From Tanypteryx hageni (lineage: Eukaryota > Arthropoda > Insecta > Odonata > Petaluridae), in the NCBI GenBank assembly GCA_028673005.1, contig CM054117.1, positions 29,918,561 through 29,982,560 of the forward strand: a DNA stretch of 64,000 nt. The letters are read 5' to 3'. The translations under genes and the position numbers were made by a program. Shown here piece by piece: positions 1 through 11,415 of this stretch (position 1 is its first letter; the number at the start of each line of letters is the position of its first letter). Under the pieces are notes generated by a model. That model saw nothing but the letters and a program-made list of their open reading frames with translations. It had not been told where the DNA came from and ran no database searches.

Positions 1-1860
1 TAGTTGCATTTTATCGACAGGCAACAAAAATATGACCTCCTTAACCTCAATCGCCGCTTGCCAGAGTGACTTTGAAACCAGCACTTGTTTGCAGATATGG
101 AAGCGTAGAAAAACACCTAATTTTCACTCGATATGATAGAAGACATTTCAATTACTTGGTAAGCTTATTGAAAGAGCTGCATGCACACACTTTTATCTCC
201 TGCGACCTCGGCAGTATTTTTGCCATCATGCCGCGTCAAAAGTCTCGCTCTTTTCACAGCAAACCGAAGAAAAAATCATTAAAAGGTACAAAGAGGACCA
301 AGCAGAAACAATATTTGAAGAGGAAGTTACGACATACTGTTACGTAATAGCCTTTCCAATTTTACGTGCATCGCGGGAGATTAACGGAGTCCTCAAGTGC
401 CTCCTGATCTTCTCATCCCCATTGTACTCATCCTATGCAGTGGGACGGGCTTCGAGTTAATAGATTGGATCGCTTCCAGGTGGCATTTTGCGGTGTTACA
501 ATTCCGTAATATCAGGGGAATAGCGGAGGGACAGAGGAGATGCGGCGGTCGAGGGGAGTCGAGAGGTTGGGGAGGGGAATAGAAGCCCCCCGCGAGCAAC
601 GTGTTAATTAATTAACCGGAGACGTCCCCAAACTCCTCCCCCTACATCCATCCCTCCTCCCCCCTCTCACCCCCACTTCTATCTCTCATTCTCTCTCTCT
701 CTCCATACCTCGCCACCGATAGAACGCAACCATCTCTTCTGCCAAACCCATATAACCGATTACAGCACAGGCTTCAGAGCGGGGTAATTACTGCATCAGA
801 CTCCGGTCCAAATGGACGCTCGGCACGGATCCCATCGGCGCACATCGAGCGCAGATGCGGAAATTCATTTCGTTATTTATTTGTTTTATTTTATTCTCTC
901 TCTCTCTCCGCCTCTCGTATTGGTGGTTTGGATAGGGAGAAAGAGAGAGGGGGGAGAGGACCCACACGTCCAAAAGTTCCAGGGTACGATTTCAGGGGCC
1001 AATGTCGAAACGCCGCGTAGGATTGGGTTTTCCATTAGCGATCACGCTCGCTCGCATTATAGGATTTTTTAGTTTGTTTTTCGCCTTTTCCCGGAGCTCA
1101 AATGGATAACGAGGCGGTTTTCAAATCGATTCCTTCACTATTGATCTCATATATATACACGCGAAATTTTCTTTGTGTTTTTAAATTTTGCTAGTTTTTA
1201 TCAAACGCGTTGCTTATATATGTTTATGGAAATTTATTTAATTTTTGAAGGGTACAATTTAATAGTTGCTAAAATACGTTTGAAATTTCAATTTAATATT
1301 TAATAACTTTATGTATTCAAAATATAATTTTGTTACTTTTGTTTTATTTTATACGAGAATAATATCAATAGATATTTATTTTTAACATTTATGACGAAAA
1401 AGTTTGTTACACGATTTATCTATTTTTTCTTTAAAACAACAGCGTGAAATTTTTTGACCTTTTGTTGGAATTGTCCAGGATATAATGCAAGAAATTAGTT
1501 CCTTTGAGCTTTACCAATTTAAAATATAGAGAATGCTTTTATTCTCCTCTTTTCTGTAATTGGTTTCTCTTCACTGTTTAAAATTCCGAATATGATGTTA
1601 ATTAGAGAGAAAAAGGTGAAATAAAATGAAATATTCTCTGCTTTGTACCACTTCGCCAAAAAATGAACTGGCACAGCTGAATTCAAAGGCAATTTGATTT
1701 CCAACCAGGTCAAAAGGAATACATACAGAGATGCCATTAAGATTTGATCAAAACAGCTGTGTGCGTTACCTGACTTATATGTAGCTCATTTTTGTTCCTC
1801 TCAAACGACATTTCAACTTTTCATTCAGTTTTCAGACGAGGTTCGGCCATTAATTACTTG
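1..1860. other. Non-coding stretch, no gene recognised
   Basis: No protein family is recognisable. Visible are a C/T-rich tract at about 640-720, a paired CT block (895-912) and GA block (938-960), and AT-rich DNA from 1120 to 1850. An open frame at 66-347 ends in a Lys/Arg-rich tail but matches nothing I know and has no splice-site support. Confidence 0.6.
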
Positions 1861-1870
1861 GATTTTAAAA

Positions 1871-1931
1871 ATGTTCAAGTTGACACGGAGAAAGACGCCG
1901 CAAAAGCAGGAAAGTGGATACGCTGGCGTAG
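1871..1931 (+). CDS. Candidate first coding exon, unknown protein
   Basis: The sequence shows an ATG preceded by TTTTAAAA, a favourable arthropod start context. It is followed by 20 codons reading MFKLTRRKTPQKQESGYAGV and then G|GTAAGC, a strong splice donor, leaving phase 1. Upstream, TTTTCAG|ACGAGG at about 1834-1846 could be an acceptor for a 5' UTR-coding exon, and TTCAGTT just before it could instead be an Inr-type start site. The basic N-terminus (RRK) followed by a polar stretch resembles the unstructured start of signalling or cytoskeletal proteins, but I cannot name the gene. No second exon is recognised downstream, so introns would have to be long. A short open frame with a donor can arise by chance. 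Confidence 0.33.
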
Positions 1932-4020
1932 GTAAGCGTTGAAAAAGAAATATGAAATAATATTAGTCCTAGCAAAAAATGCGAGCGTTCAGAAGTTTTA
2001 TCGCGAATCATTCCCTCGGCTACTTTTATTCCTCCAAAATAAAATTTAATTTATTTACTTTGTCGTTCGTTTCACTGCTCTGGCGCTGCTGTTGTTACTT
2101 TTGATACTCAACCCAATCAAAACAACCGATTACGCGTCGAATTGAAAATTCGTTTAGTAGGCGATGAAAATTTCATCATGTGTGTGAGTTCATTGCGAAT
2201 GTGCATTAAGTACCGACGAAAGCGATGGAAAACTACCGTTCAATTTGGCAGTCGAAATGTACAGACTTCTACGTGATTATAAACATGACTCGATTTTAAA
2301 AAAATACACAAAAACTTGATAACTCTAAATAAAATTAAGCGGAAATAATCTGAATGGGGAAAACTTTTCTATAGCTTAATTCATTATACACATTGCCTTG
2401 CATTCTAGTAGGGATTGTTTGGTCAAATATGACATGACTACAGTCATGAACAGTGAATGCAATACTATCATTTTAAAAATTTAATTATATAAAATGTTCT
2501 GGGTAATCTGATGGCCAAATAAAATTTAGGTCACGCTAGTATCCATTTAGCACTTATGGGCTACGATTTCTCATATAAAAATACGTACAATGCGCCATTA
2601 TATTATTATTTATTTTAATGTCATTTTCTGAAAAATAAGTTGATATCAAGGATAAATTATGAAAAATTTACTTGCACACAGCAAATATTTTAGAGAGGAT
2701 AGATATAGAAAACAATATGTAGCTTATATTTATATCGTAAAAAAGTTTGTTTCAGCATTTAATGGTAAACGGAAATGATAGTTTATGGCACATGAATATA
2801 AAACAAAAACAAATCACACAAAAACAGGGCTCAGCGTCTTTAATGAAATGTGGCAATATAATACCTTTCCTTTCCAATAGTGTGCATGTAATTCAATGGA
2901 GTCCGCCTGAAACAGAAATGTCAAATCCAGTGGGAGGTTCACCCTTTTGGGAAATATCGGCAAAGCGCGAATCTATTGAGGAGATTCGGGAGCACGGAAC
3001 TGAATACAAAATCGCTTGCTTTTTCAAATAAATGGAAATTAGACAATGAAACGTCCGTCGACGGCTTGCATGGATAACTAGGTTGATAATCGACTAACAT
3101 ATATTTCAGTGTCCGTAGTTGAAAACCCAGCGGTATTTAAGTGAATATTTATCGATAATTTAATAAAATTGCAATGCTTCTTACATTTTATGGATGAAAA
3201 TACTATCACCCCTGTTATAATAATGCGATAAAATTGCAATTTATAATTGAAATATTTAAAACTGTTTCGTTAAGTTATGTACGTTATATCTTATAAATAT
3301 TCCAGATTTGTGCTTAATTAAATTTAAAATTTGTCAAATAATTTTGAATGCTGTAATTAATTTCATTTTATTAGTCTGTTACTTATGAAATTCAATTTAT
3401 CATACAATTTAATGTAATCCTGATATGTACTACACAGGCAGAAAATTTTCACACAGCGACAAGATAAAAATTTTCCCATTAGTTTTTTAGTAATTTCTTT
3501 TGTAAATTAGAAAAAAATCATTTTTCATTGTTACCTCGTTTATAATAAAAGAAAATATTTTTTTACTATGAATCTTTACATAATTTTCAAATTCGTAATT
3601 GAAAGTAACACAGACGAAACTGAGTCAAAACCACAGGATTATACATGATTCCCACTATGATTACATTACCTATGTTTTACAGCAAAGAGAAATTCGACTA
3701 GAAATTCAGACGTAAATCTTCAAGGGGAGACCCGAAACCCGCATGAAATCCTTAACCCGCAGATAATAAGTCTTATTCCGTCTCTCTTCTCCTGCGACCC
3801 CTCACCCTCGAAATAATTAAGCTTAAAGGTCTTGGCATGTTCTCTTCCTTTTATCGCTCCTTTTATTGCCAATTTCGCTGCCTCGAGATAACTTTAATGG
3901 CCGCTGTATTGGTCGGAAAACGCTTCAAACCCATTTCGAAGACTCCCTAACTCTGACGTCATGGATATACTGCGATTCCCTAGTTTAATACCGGCCGAGA
4001 CCCAGAGATAGGGAGAGTGA
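1932..4020. other. AT-rich non-coding stretch
   Basis: No gene or transposon domain is recognised. An open frame at 2747-3031 is not interpretable. If the exon at 1871-1931 is real, this would be its first intron. Confidence 0.5.
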
Positions 4021-4039
4021 GAGATCTCCACGGAGCGAA

Positions 4040-4103
4040 GGAAGGTGAGAGAGAGAGAGAGTGGATAGGGAGAGGAAACGAGAGAGAGAGAGAGAGGAGG
4101 GTA
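4040..4103 (+). repeat. (GA)n-rich tract
   Basis: Runs of GAGAGAGAGA interrupted by GTGGATAGGGAGAGG, followed by AGGAGGG. A simple-sequence tract similar in type to the purine blocks elsewhere in the window. Confidence 0.8.
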
Positions 4104-4662
4104 GCAGAGGGGAGAAATATATAGACCTTAACCCTTATCTCTCACCCTTTGAGTTAGTGCCCCCTACTCCTAAGGCTCTAACGCGATAGATTCGCCCACA
4201 CAAATGGCAAGCTGCCACAAGAGCACTTTGAGGGACATCGCCAACAATATCCTCCTGCGAGGATAAGAGAAGGCCACGCCTATCTCCGCCTCTCCGCCTT
4301 CCTACTCTCCTCTCGACATACACGGAGACGATGGCGAACGAGCCGCTCTCTTTTTTGCACGTATTGCCACAACGCTGCAAACACACGCACGACACTTTTT
4401 ATATGTTTGACGCATGGCATCACCGAACCAGACGATGGAGTGAGTTTCCACAGGGGAGAGAAATAGGAGAGAATGAGGGGAGAAAAGAAGGAGGGGAGGT
4501 GAGGGGCTACGGCATAAACGAGAGCCGAAAGATCTATGCAGAGGATGAGATTTTAAAAGTTGGATTAAGTACCTTTTCGAATCATTTTTTGTTTTGCGCA
4601 GATGAGTTTGTGAAACTTATTTGCATAAGATTAAAGAAATTAAACCTCTATTTAATATATTT

Positions 4663-5960
4663 ACTAGCGTAATTGCCCGGGCTTTGCCCTGGGTTTAGAG
4701 TTTAGAATTTTTCATGCACATATCACGCGGTAATATTTTCATCCAAACTCAAGGTACTCTCATGGTAAGTGACCAATATTCCCCTTTAATTGGTATGAAG
4801 AAATTAATTATAGACTCAATTTTGATACCTCCCTCCCCCTTCTCTCCAAGAAATCCAAGCTCTGACACCGAGGTGTCGCTTTGGTATGTATACCAAGTTT
4901 TAAGTCTCCGCGTTTCTTGGTTCAACATTGATATTGGTGGAGGATTCATCAAAATCAGTTAATTGATTGCTGAGATATCTTCAAACAGAATGCTTTTCGT
5001 CAAATTCGCCGTAGTATAATGGAACATGAATGTATTTGCTTTGAAATCAGAAAATAATTTGTCCTTATATTTTGGTACCTCTGCTTTTTAGATCCGTTCT
5101 AAACATATTCATTTCGTTTTAACATTCTATTCCCGCACTACAAACGAAATTTATTATTCAAATCGGTTCAGCCAATACCTTCGAAATTCATAGTTACAGA
5201 AAAATTCTAACCTTGATATTGTGGTAGCCATGTTTATTCGACCCGGTTGAAATATACTATTTGGGTTATTGATTTATATGATGATTATATATACCATAAT
5301 GGGTTAAAATCCACGCGGACAGCTCTTTAGAAATACGTTTAAATGAAATATTATTTTACCTTTAATTGTGGCAGCTCTACTCTTAAGCTTCGCTTTAAAA
5401 ATCTTGATTTCATTATGGTATTTTGTAAAAATCATATATATAAAATTTAGTTGACATCCGTTAAGCCATTTTCTTCCAAATCCATAATTACTGAAAGAGT
5501 TTAATTTGTAATTGTTGCGCCCCTGTTTAGTTGATCCAGTCCAAATATGCCATTGTGATTATATATATATATGTACATAATAAATATTATAATTTGGTTA
5601 ATATTGATGAGGACAGTTCAACACAAACACTTGTAAAAACTTTTTTATTACTTTTATTATGGCAGCCCTGCTTTCTATACCTAACCTAAAAATCTTAATT
5701 TTGTTTTTCATATTGCACAACTCCTTCATACAAAATTTCGTTGAAATCCGTTTGGCCAATTCAATCCAAATTCATTATTACCAAAAAGTTAAATTTTGCA
5801 ATTGACTCCCCTACTGAGTCGAAATGGTCGAAATAATCCATTTTGGACATATGTTTACGTGAAGAATCTATGTACCAAATTTGGTTAAAATCGATTTAGC
5901 CAATTCTTTCCTGATATATGCGTACGGACGGACGGACATCACAAGATAATAGTGTTTTTC
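4663..5960 (+). repeat. Dispersed repeat with CCCGGG head and GGACGGAC tail
   Basis: It starts ACTAGCGTAATTGCCCGGGC and ends at about 5925-5960 in GGACGGACGGACATCACAAG. A similar head (ACTAGCTGAAGTACCCGG) and tail (GGACAGACAAACATAC) occur at 44585-45345, so this is a repeat family. The phrase for 'tccg..cagccaat..ttc.aaattcat.attac' recurs inside. No coding capacity is visible. The class (non-autonomous LINE-related or Helitron-like) cannot be decided without a consensus. Confidence 0.6.
5073..5945 (+). repeat. Three diverged ~291-bp tandem units inside the dispersed repeat
   Basis: Matching landmarks recur at nearly constant spacing: (T/C)CGGTTCAGCCAAT / CCGTTAAGCCATT / CCGTTTGGCCAAT at about 5163, 5458 and 5748, each followed by TTC.AAATYCAT.RTTAC. 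The phrase TGGCAGCYCT.CT..TA..CTTC..TAAAAATCTT occurs at about 5369 and 5660. A partial fourth unit (CGATTTAGCCAATTC) lies at 5892. Copies are strongly diverged, so the duplication is old. Confidence 0.7.
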
Positions 5961-6018
5961 AGCAACGACGAAAAGCACTAAAAAGAAAATAGAGATCAGT
6001 CCGTTGGTCCGCCGGAAC

Positions 6019-6365
6019 GCTCTACAGAAATCCCCATAAGAGAACACTTAAAAATACCTTTTTTTCACTTGCAGGATATATTCTTTTGCAAAATTAAATT
6101 AGAAGTAATTGACCTACAATCTTCAGACCTAGACCATTTTAAATAAAAATAAACATACAATTTATTCTTATCGTCGACTTTTGACTTCGGTTCGAAATCG
6201 CTCAAGTTATACGTTTAAATCACATTTATTGGAAAATTTTAAGTTTTTTAAAGATGTCATGCCGACCGTGTCATTGTTAAACCTCGAGATTGTATTGTCC
6301 TCCTTATACTATATGCGTAAGGAAAGTGTGTTTTGAATGCATTAGTACGAGAGAGAGAGAAGGCA
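6019..6365 (+). repeat. Dispersed repeat, copy 1 (empty-site copy)
   Basis: This is closely similar to 55041-55054 plus 55349-55665. Shared blocks include CTTGCAG, CTTTTGCAAA, TTCGAAATCGCTCAAG, ATACGTTTAAATCA and GTGTCATTGTTAAACCTCGAG. At 6034-6040 it reads CCATAAG directly into AGAACAC. The other copy carries a hAT-like MITE at that exact point. It ends in a GAGAGAGAGAG run. No coding sequence is seen. Confidence 0.8.
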
Positions 6366-6466
6366 CCCGAATTATTTATAATTAAAATCGTGTTTTTCAT
6401 TAATTTCTTTTCAGTTAATTTTCTATTGAAATTTTTGGTAATAAACTATTTTTATAAGATATATAT

Positions 6467-6475
6467 ACCGAATTG

Positions 6476-6541
<66 letters not shown>

Positions 6542-6552
6542 ATCAATTCGGT
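6467..6552. repeat. Long palindrome with (TA)n core
   Basis: The left arm ACCGAATTGATCTT (6467-6480) is the exact inverted complement of AAGATCAATTCGGT (6539-6552). About 58 bp of pure TA alternation lies between them and is itself self-complementary. The right arm is also the first codons of the adjoining reverse-transcriptase remnant (D-Q-F-G), so the left arm is an inverted duplicate of LINE sequence. Confidence 0.9.
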
Positions 6553-7705
6553 TTCAGAAAAGGACGAGGAACTAGAAATGCTATAGGGGTAGTTAGAATC
6601 ATATCAGAAAGGGCAATAGAGTACAGTCAAGATATCTGAGTATGTTTCGAGGACTGGCAGAAGGCTTTTAATAGAGTAAATTGGGTAATGTTGATGAAGG
6701 TATTAAAGGATATAGGTGTAGACTGGAAAGACAGGAGACTGATCACGAATCGATATGTGAATCAAGTTGTAAAGGTCAGGTTGGAGAATGCGGACACTTG
6801 CCTTGTAAATACCGATAGAGGATTAAGACGGGTGCTGTGCTGCTTATCGCCGACCCTATTCAATATATATGGAGAAAGCGTTAGAAGGCACAGGAGATTT
6901 CAAAATTGGAGGTAGGATTATAAGAACAGTAAAATATGCAGATGATCAAGTACTTCTAGCAAGAAAGGAAGAGAAACTCCAGAAAATGATAAATAAACTA
7001 GTAATAACAGGTAGAAAATACAGTATGGAAATAAATACAGAAAAATCCAAGGTCATTCGAATATCGGGTAAAGAAGAGAATCTGAATATAAGTATTGGAG
7101 GAAAGCCTTTAGAACAAGTTTCAGATTATAAATACCTTGGAAGCATCATAACAAGAGAAGCAAAATGTACGGATGAGATCAGGACTAGAATAGGAAAAGC
7201 AAAGGCAGCTTTCAGAAAAAAGAAACACCTACTTACGGAGGATATAAGGGAAGATATCCGCAAGAAGTTGATAAAATGCTATGTATGGAGTATAGCTTTG
7301 TACGGGGCAGAAACATGGACGTTAAGGAAAAATGACATCAAATACTTGGAAAACTTTGGAATGTGGACTTGAAGGAGAATGCTGAAGATAAAATGGACAG
7401 ATAGGATGAAAAACGATGAAGTGCTACGAAGAGTAGGAGAGAAGCAAATGATTATACAGACTATTAGAAAGAGGAAGGCAAACTGGGTTGGACATTATCT
7501 GTGGAGAGAGTAAGATTAAAGACCTGTTAGAAGGAAAACTAGATGGAAAAATGGAAAGAGTTAGGAAAAGGTTTCAGCTGATAGACGATTTGAAAGGAAA
7601 AGAGAGTTATCAAGATATGAGGAGGACAGCGGAGTATATGGAGAACCAGGTTTAACCACGAATAATCACGGACCTGTCTACGGACAGACTACCTATGATG
7701 ATGAT
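6541..7705 (+). pseudogene. Non-LTR retrotransposon reverse transcriptase, broken
   Basis: Translation starts DQFGFRKGRGTRNAIGVVR, the classic fingers/palm region of LINE reverse transcriptases, then shows a degenerate 'DWQKAFNRVNW' palm motif. The catalytic YADD box follows near 6935 (KYADDQVLLARK), then the thumb (SDYKYLGSII) and a C-terminal stretch with W-T-D-R and N-W-V-G-H. Breaks are an in-frame stop near 6637, a frameshift near 6865 and stops at about 7370 and 7509 onwards. The 5' endonuclease half is absent and the remnant begins at the (TA)n palindrome. It ends near ATGATGATG (7696-7705), consistent with a short-repeat tail. The family is a LINE; RTE-like is a guess. Confidence 0.88.
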
Positions 7706-9344
7706 GTTACTAGGAGGTTTTCAAATTGGGCATCCATCACTTATCACGCCAACTATGAATGGGTTAGAAAGAGAATTGTGTATATCGTAAACACCCGGTT
7801 TTAAAATCAATAAAAATCCTTACAAATTGTGGCCACGTGCATTTTAAATTATAAGAGCGGCATTTTGGTCATAGAGAGGGATTTGGCGGCTCGCGAGCAC
7901 AGTTTTTCCACCCGTGATATACGGGCTGTTAAACATTTTTCATTTTCTACAGATAAATTCTGGCCAGATGCTATATTTTCGAAACTCCAAACCGTCAATT
8001 TCGCGGGTAAAACTCAAGCTGCTCGAATTTATCCTAATTCTGATGTTTATTTACCCTATTAAACGCCAAAAGAACAATACTGACACTATCATGAACAAAT
8101 GTTTATTCAATAAACATTTTCTCCAGGAAATAAACTTTTTGGACTATGAAAACATTAATTATGGCCACCTTAATGAAATTAAAGAGATGGCTATCGACGT
8201 CCATTATTTCGGCATTAACCTAACGCACCCTCTCTCTGTCTCTCTTGCAACCAAATAATTCCGCCTTTTCCGTGAGGAAATCTAGCTTTTATTTTCTCCT
8301 ATAATTGAACGGGAGTATTGCATTTATCTGGAATACCGGGATTTTTCGACCTTGGCCTACAACGGCGAGGGAGAAAATAATATTCCACTCTCGTCTCACA
8401 TTCTCCCTATCTCTTTCTCTCCCTCTACCTCTCTGTCAAGTTTTGCTTGTCATTTTATTAAATATTTTTTAAGCAAGCTAGTCACGTTCGAGTTTTACCA
8501 ACGAAAAGATTTTACGTTATTTTTAGGCCGGTGATGTAATTTTTAAGATGAAAGTTGATAGGCCAGCAGATAACAAGAAAGAAAGAGTGACGACGCGGCT
8601 AACAGCTCATAATCTAATCTGGGATACGATGCGCAGTTTATAGGCATCATTTTGTCATTCGAATCGAACCCATAAAACAAGGCTACTCAAGCGGAATGAT
8701 AGTCTACTGTTCTCTTACACTAAATAAACTTAAAAGATTAAATAAGAATGCCAGCGTACAACAATTTCACTATTGAGTTACGCAGCAATTTTTCGTTTAA
8801 TTTACCATTACCATCATTTTCACGAGTCATTCAATTATTTTGGGACCGCTGACGTACATTAGGCATCTAACGACAATTCCAATTCACCACCCTAGACATC
8901 ACTACTTCTCGGGCTTTCAGACTATAAAAAAAAAACAAAATTTACTTTTAAATAAAACATGACAGATTTCCGAAAATTTTAAATAGAAAATATCGGATAA
9001 AAACCTAAATCAATATTTATTAGCCAAATTGGTACTGCCAGGAGAAAGTAACTCCGAAGGTTAGCATTTGAGAAATGTATCCTCCTTCCAAAATGTCAAT
9101 TTTAATTTTCAGGATTATGTAAACCATTATTCCCCGCATAAAATATTTACTTGCATCAAATTTAAGCTGACGGATCTTTCCAAAATTTTCGCTGGAAATA
9201 TGGTCAAATCCAATTAGCCTAATTGAGTGAAAGCTTATCTTTGGCCACGTAATGTGCATCTTTCACTTCTCTCTCTCTCTCTCTCTACTGTACATACTCC
9301 TTTCTAATTAATGTTGTATTTTTGTATTATCATATGTACACTAT
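7706..9344. other. Non-coding stretch
   Basis: Nothing is recognised. Short CT runs occur at 8228-8246 and 9263-9288. Open frames at 7829-8258 and 9020-9259 show no family features. Confidence 0.5.
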
Positions 9345-9640
9345 CTAGGGTTTTCGCAGGTTTTTCACACCCCCCTTCTTAGTGGGTGTTTTCCTGCGTG
9401 GGTTTTATTAGGGAGAACATGCCTGTTTTTACCTAGGTTTTCCCCACAAACACAAATCTGTATTCAATTTTATCATTGTACTTTGTATGATTTAGGTACA
9501 TAATGCTTACATAATGTATTTTGTTATACCTTATTTTATTCTTTTTCTTGTATTTATTATATTGACGAAGGGTTAAATGTAAGAATGGACCTTATGGTCT
9601 AAATTTCACCCGAATAAAGACGATTATCTATCTATCTACA
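9345..9640 (+). mobile_element. Probable LINE 3' UTR with (TATC)n tail
   Basis: About 300 bp of T-rich sequence ends CCGAATAAAGACGATTATCTATCTATC, i.e. an AATAAA signal followed by a short tandem tetranucleotide tail. This arrangement is common at 3' ends of non-LTR elements. Upstream, CACACCCCC...GTGGGTGTT (9367-9390) can form a hairpin. No reverse-transcriptase frame remains, so the identity is inferred from the tail only. Confidence 0.5.
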
Positions 9641-10108
9641 ATTAAACAAGAAGGGTTAAACCGGAGACCAAATTTCAAGATAGAAATTCCGACAGAAAAT
9701 TATTTTCAAAGCCCAACATGTTTAATTATGTTAACAAAGACCATCGTAGAGAGCTTTAACTTCATTTGTACTTGAAAAACTATGCTTCTCCAAAAGTGAT
9801 AAAAATGTTGAGAAATCCAACTCAAAAAATAAGCAAATAAAAATTTAAAAAAGGGTATTTATCTCAGGTGCAGCTATCAATATCTATAAAAATTTTATGA
9901 AATAACCAGATGAGCGTATGTATGTCAGGCAGCCATCTGTTGTACTCACCGGCAGTAGATTCTAAAAAAGAGCCTATAGAATCTACTATATATAAATTTC
10001 CACTGATGAAGGCTGCATTGTAGCTGAAATTCGCATACGATTTTCTCGAACATAATACGATTATTGCAGAAACATCGTTTTTACAATTTCATCCATACGG
10101 CGAGGTGG

Positions 10109-10262
10109 GACATTTCACTCAGGTATTTTCAACCAAAGACCTTTCCCCAATGTATTTTCACCAATAGGTTTTTGCCACAATTCAGTTCACCCACATAAAG
10201 TTTCACTCGGAGATCTTTCACCTATAGTTTTTTTGACCACCATTCAGTTTACACATAAAACA
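10109..10262 (+). repeat. Iterated TTTCACC-type motif
   Basis: The core TTT(T)CAC(C/T) or a close variant (TTTTCAACCA, TTTCCCCAA, TTTTCACCAA, TTTTTGCCAC, GTTCACCCA, TTTCACTCG, TTTCACCTA, TTTTGACCA) recurs about every 15 bases. It is not a simple microsatellite. The layout resembles the iterated ACTTTTCGTCAC block at 38328-38448. Confidence 0.6.
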
Positions 10263-10424
10263 TTGAAAATTCAAATAAATCTATTATGGAATGAATCTAG
10301 TGGAAATGTACGTTTCTTTATTTTAAGCATGAATCCAACTCAAGTAATTAAGTAATAATAATTGATTTTTTTAAGTGCGTCGACGGTTGTGGTCATTTTG
10401 CACTGTCATGAACTGGACATACAG

Positions 10425-10475
10425 AAGGGAGGAGGGAAGCTCGGTGCCGACATAAGCCTACTCTTTACGAAAACC
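10425..10475 (+). repeat. Dispersed ~50-bp repeat, copy 1
   Basis: GGGAGGAGGGAAGCTCGGTG followed by CCGACATAAGCCTACTCTTTACGAA is near-identical to 34215-34260. It is GC-richer than its surroundings. Flanks are not obviously shared, so this is probably a fragment of a larger interspersed element. Confidence 0.7.
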
Positions 10476-10699
10476 ACCATCTAACTAATTAAATCCAAAT
10501 AATATTATTTATATGTTTAATTAAGTTTAGTATACGAGTTGTCGGTGTTTGCATATTGCAAGCGCTTTTAAAAAAATCACCATACACCAAGATCTCAACT
10601 CGTAAATAAACCATCGCGATCTCTAGGGCAACATAACTTCGGCCACGTGGAGCCTATATGTATTAGATAATAAATTCCACGAGTTCTAGCAGAATCTTT

Positions 10700-11415
10700 A
10701 TAATTTCCGCGTAATTACGGCAAATATCCGTAATTTCAAATTCTCTGGCAATTGGCATTTGTCCAAGTTTTCGTATTTCAAGTTTCGTGTCTAAGATCGC
10801 CCTGCATGAGCAGTAATAATAATCACCATTAAGACAATACTCTATACACTAAATTTATGGGAAAATTATGATACTTTGTGTTAAGATTATGGCATCATCA
10901 TCAATGCCTTTAGCACGCATTTTGATAAAAAATCGCGAAATAGGTATGACGCCATTATATTTAACAATTGAAAAGAGTTAAAATTTCTCGAAAAACTACG
11001 ATACACAACATTAAAATAGTTTTTACGTTTAATAAATTTCATGTGTTAATATAATTACGTCATCCTATGTTTACGTCGTAGTTTATAATCAATGGCATAA
11101 CAATATAAGACAATAATTTTCATTTTCTGCTAAATTAATGCATATATCCGGAATTTTTAAATTCTCTGACAATCGGCTCACGTCCAAATTTTCGAATTTC
11201 AGGTTTCATAGCTTAGATCGCCCTGTTTCAGCAATACCTATAATTATCATTAGAACAATAGTCTATATGTTACACTAATATTTATGTAAAAATTAGGATA
11301 TTTTTGATAGGATTATGGCATCATCATCCATCCATTTTATTACGTAGTCGGATAACAATTAATTTAAAATTATCACGTCATCATATGTATACGTCGTTGG
11401 ATGAAATCAAATGGA
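10700..11415 (+). repeat. Diverged ~420-bp tandem duplication
   Basis: ATATCCG at 10724 and again at 11144 begin parallel series: AAATTCTCTG.CAAT.GGC, TAGATCGCCCTG or AAGATCGCCCTG, a CAATA.TCTATA block, GATTATGGCATCATCATC, and TACGTCATC(C/A)TATGT.TACGTCGT. The period is constant at about 420 bp. There are many substitutions and small indels between copies. No coding content is seen. Confidence 0.8.

Noticed and set aside
66..347. 93-codon plus-strand open frame with basic C-terminus
   Set aside because: No recognisable family, no splice or promoter support; length is within chance expectation.
2747..3031. 94-codon plus-strand frame possibly downstream of the 1871-1931 exon
   Set aside because: No acceptor in a fitting phase that I trust and no family similarity.
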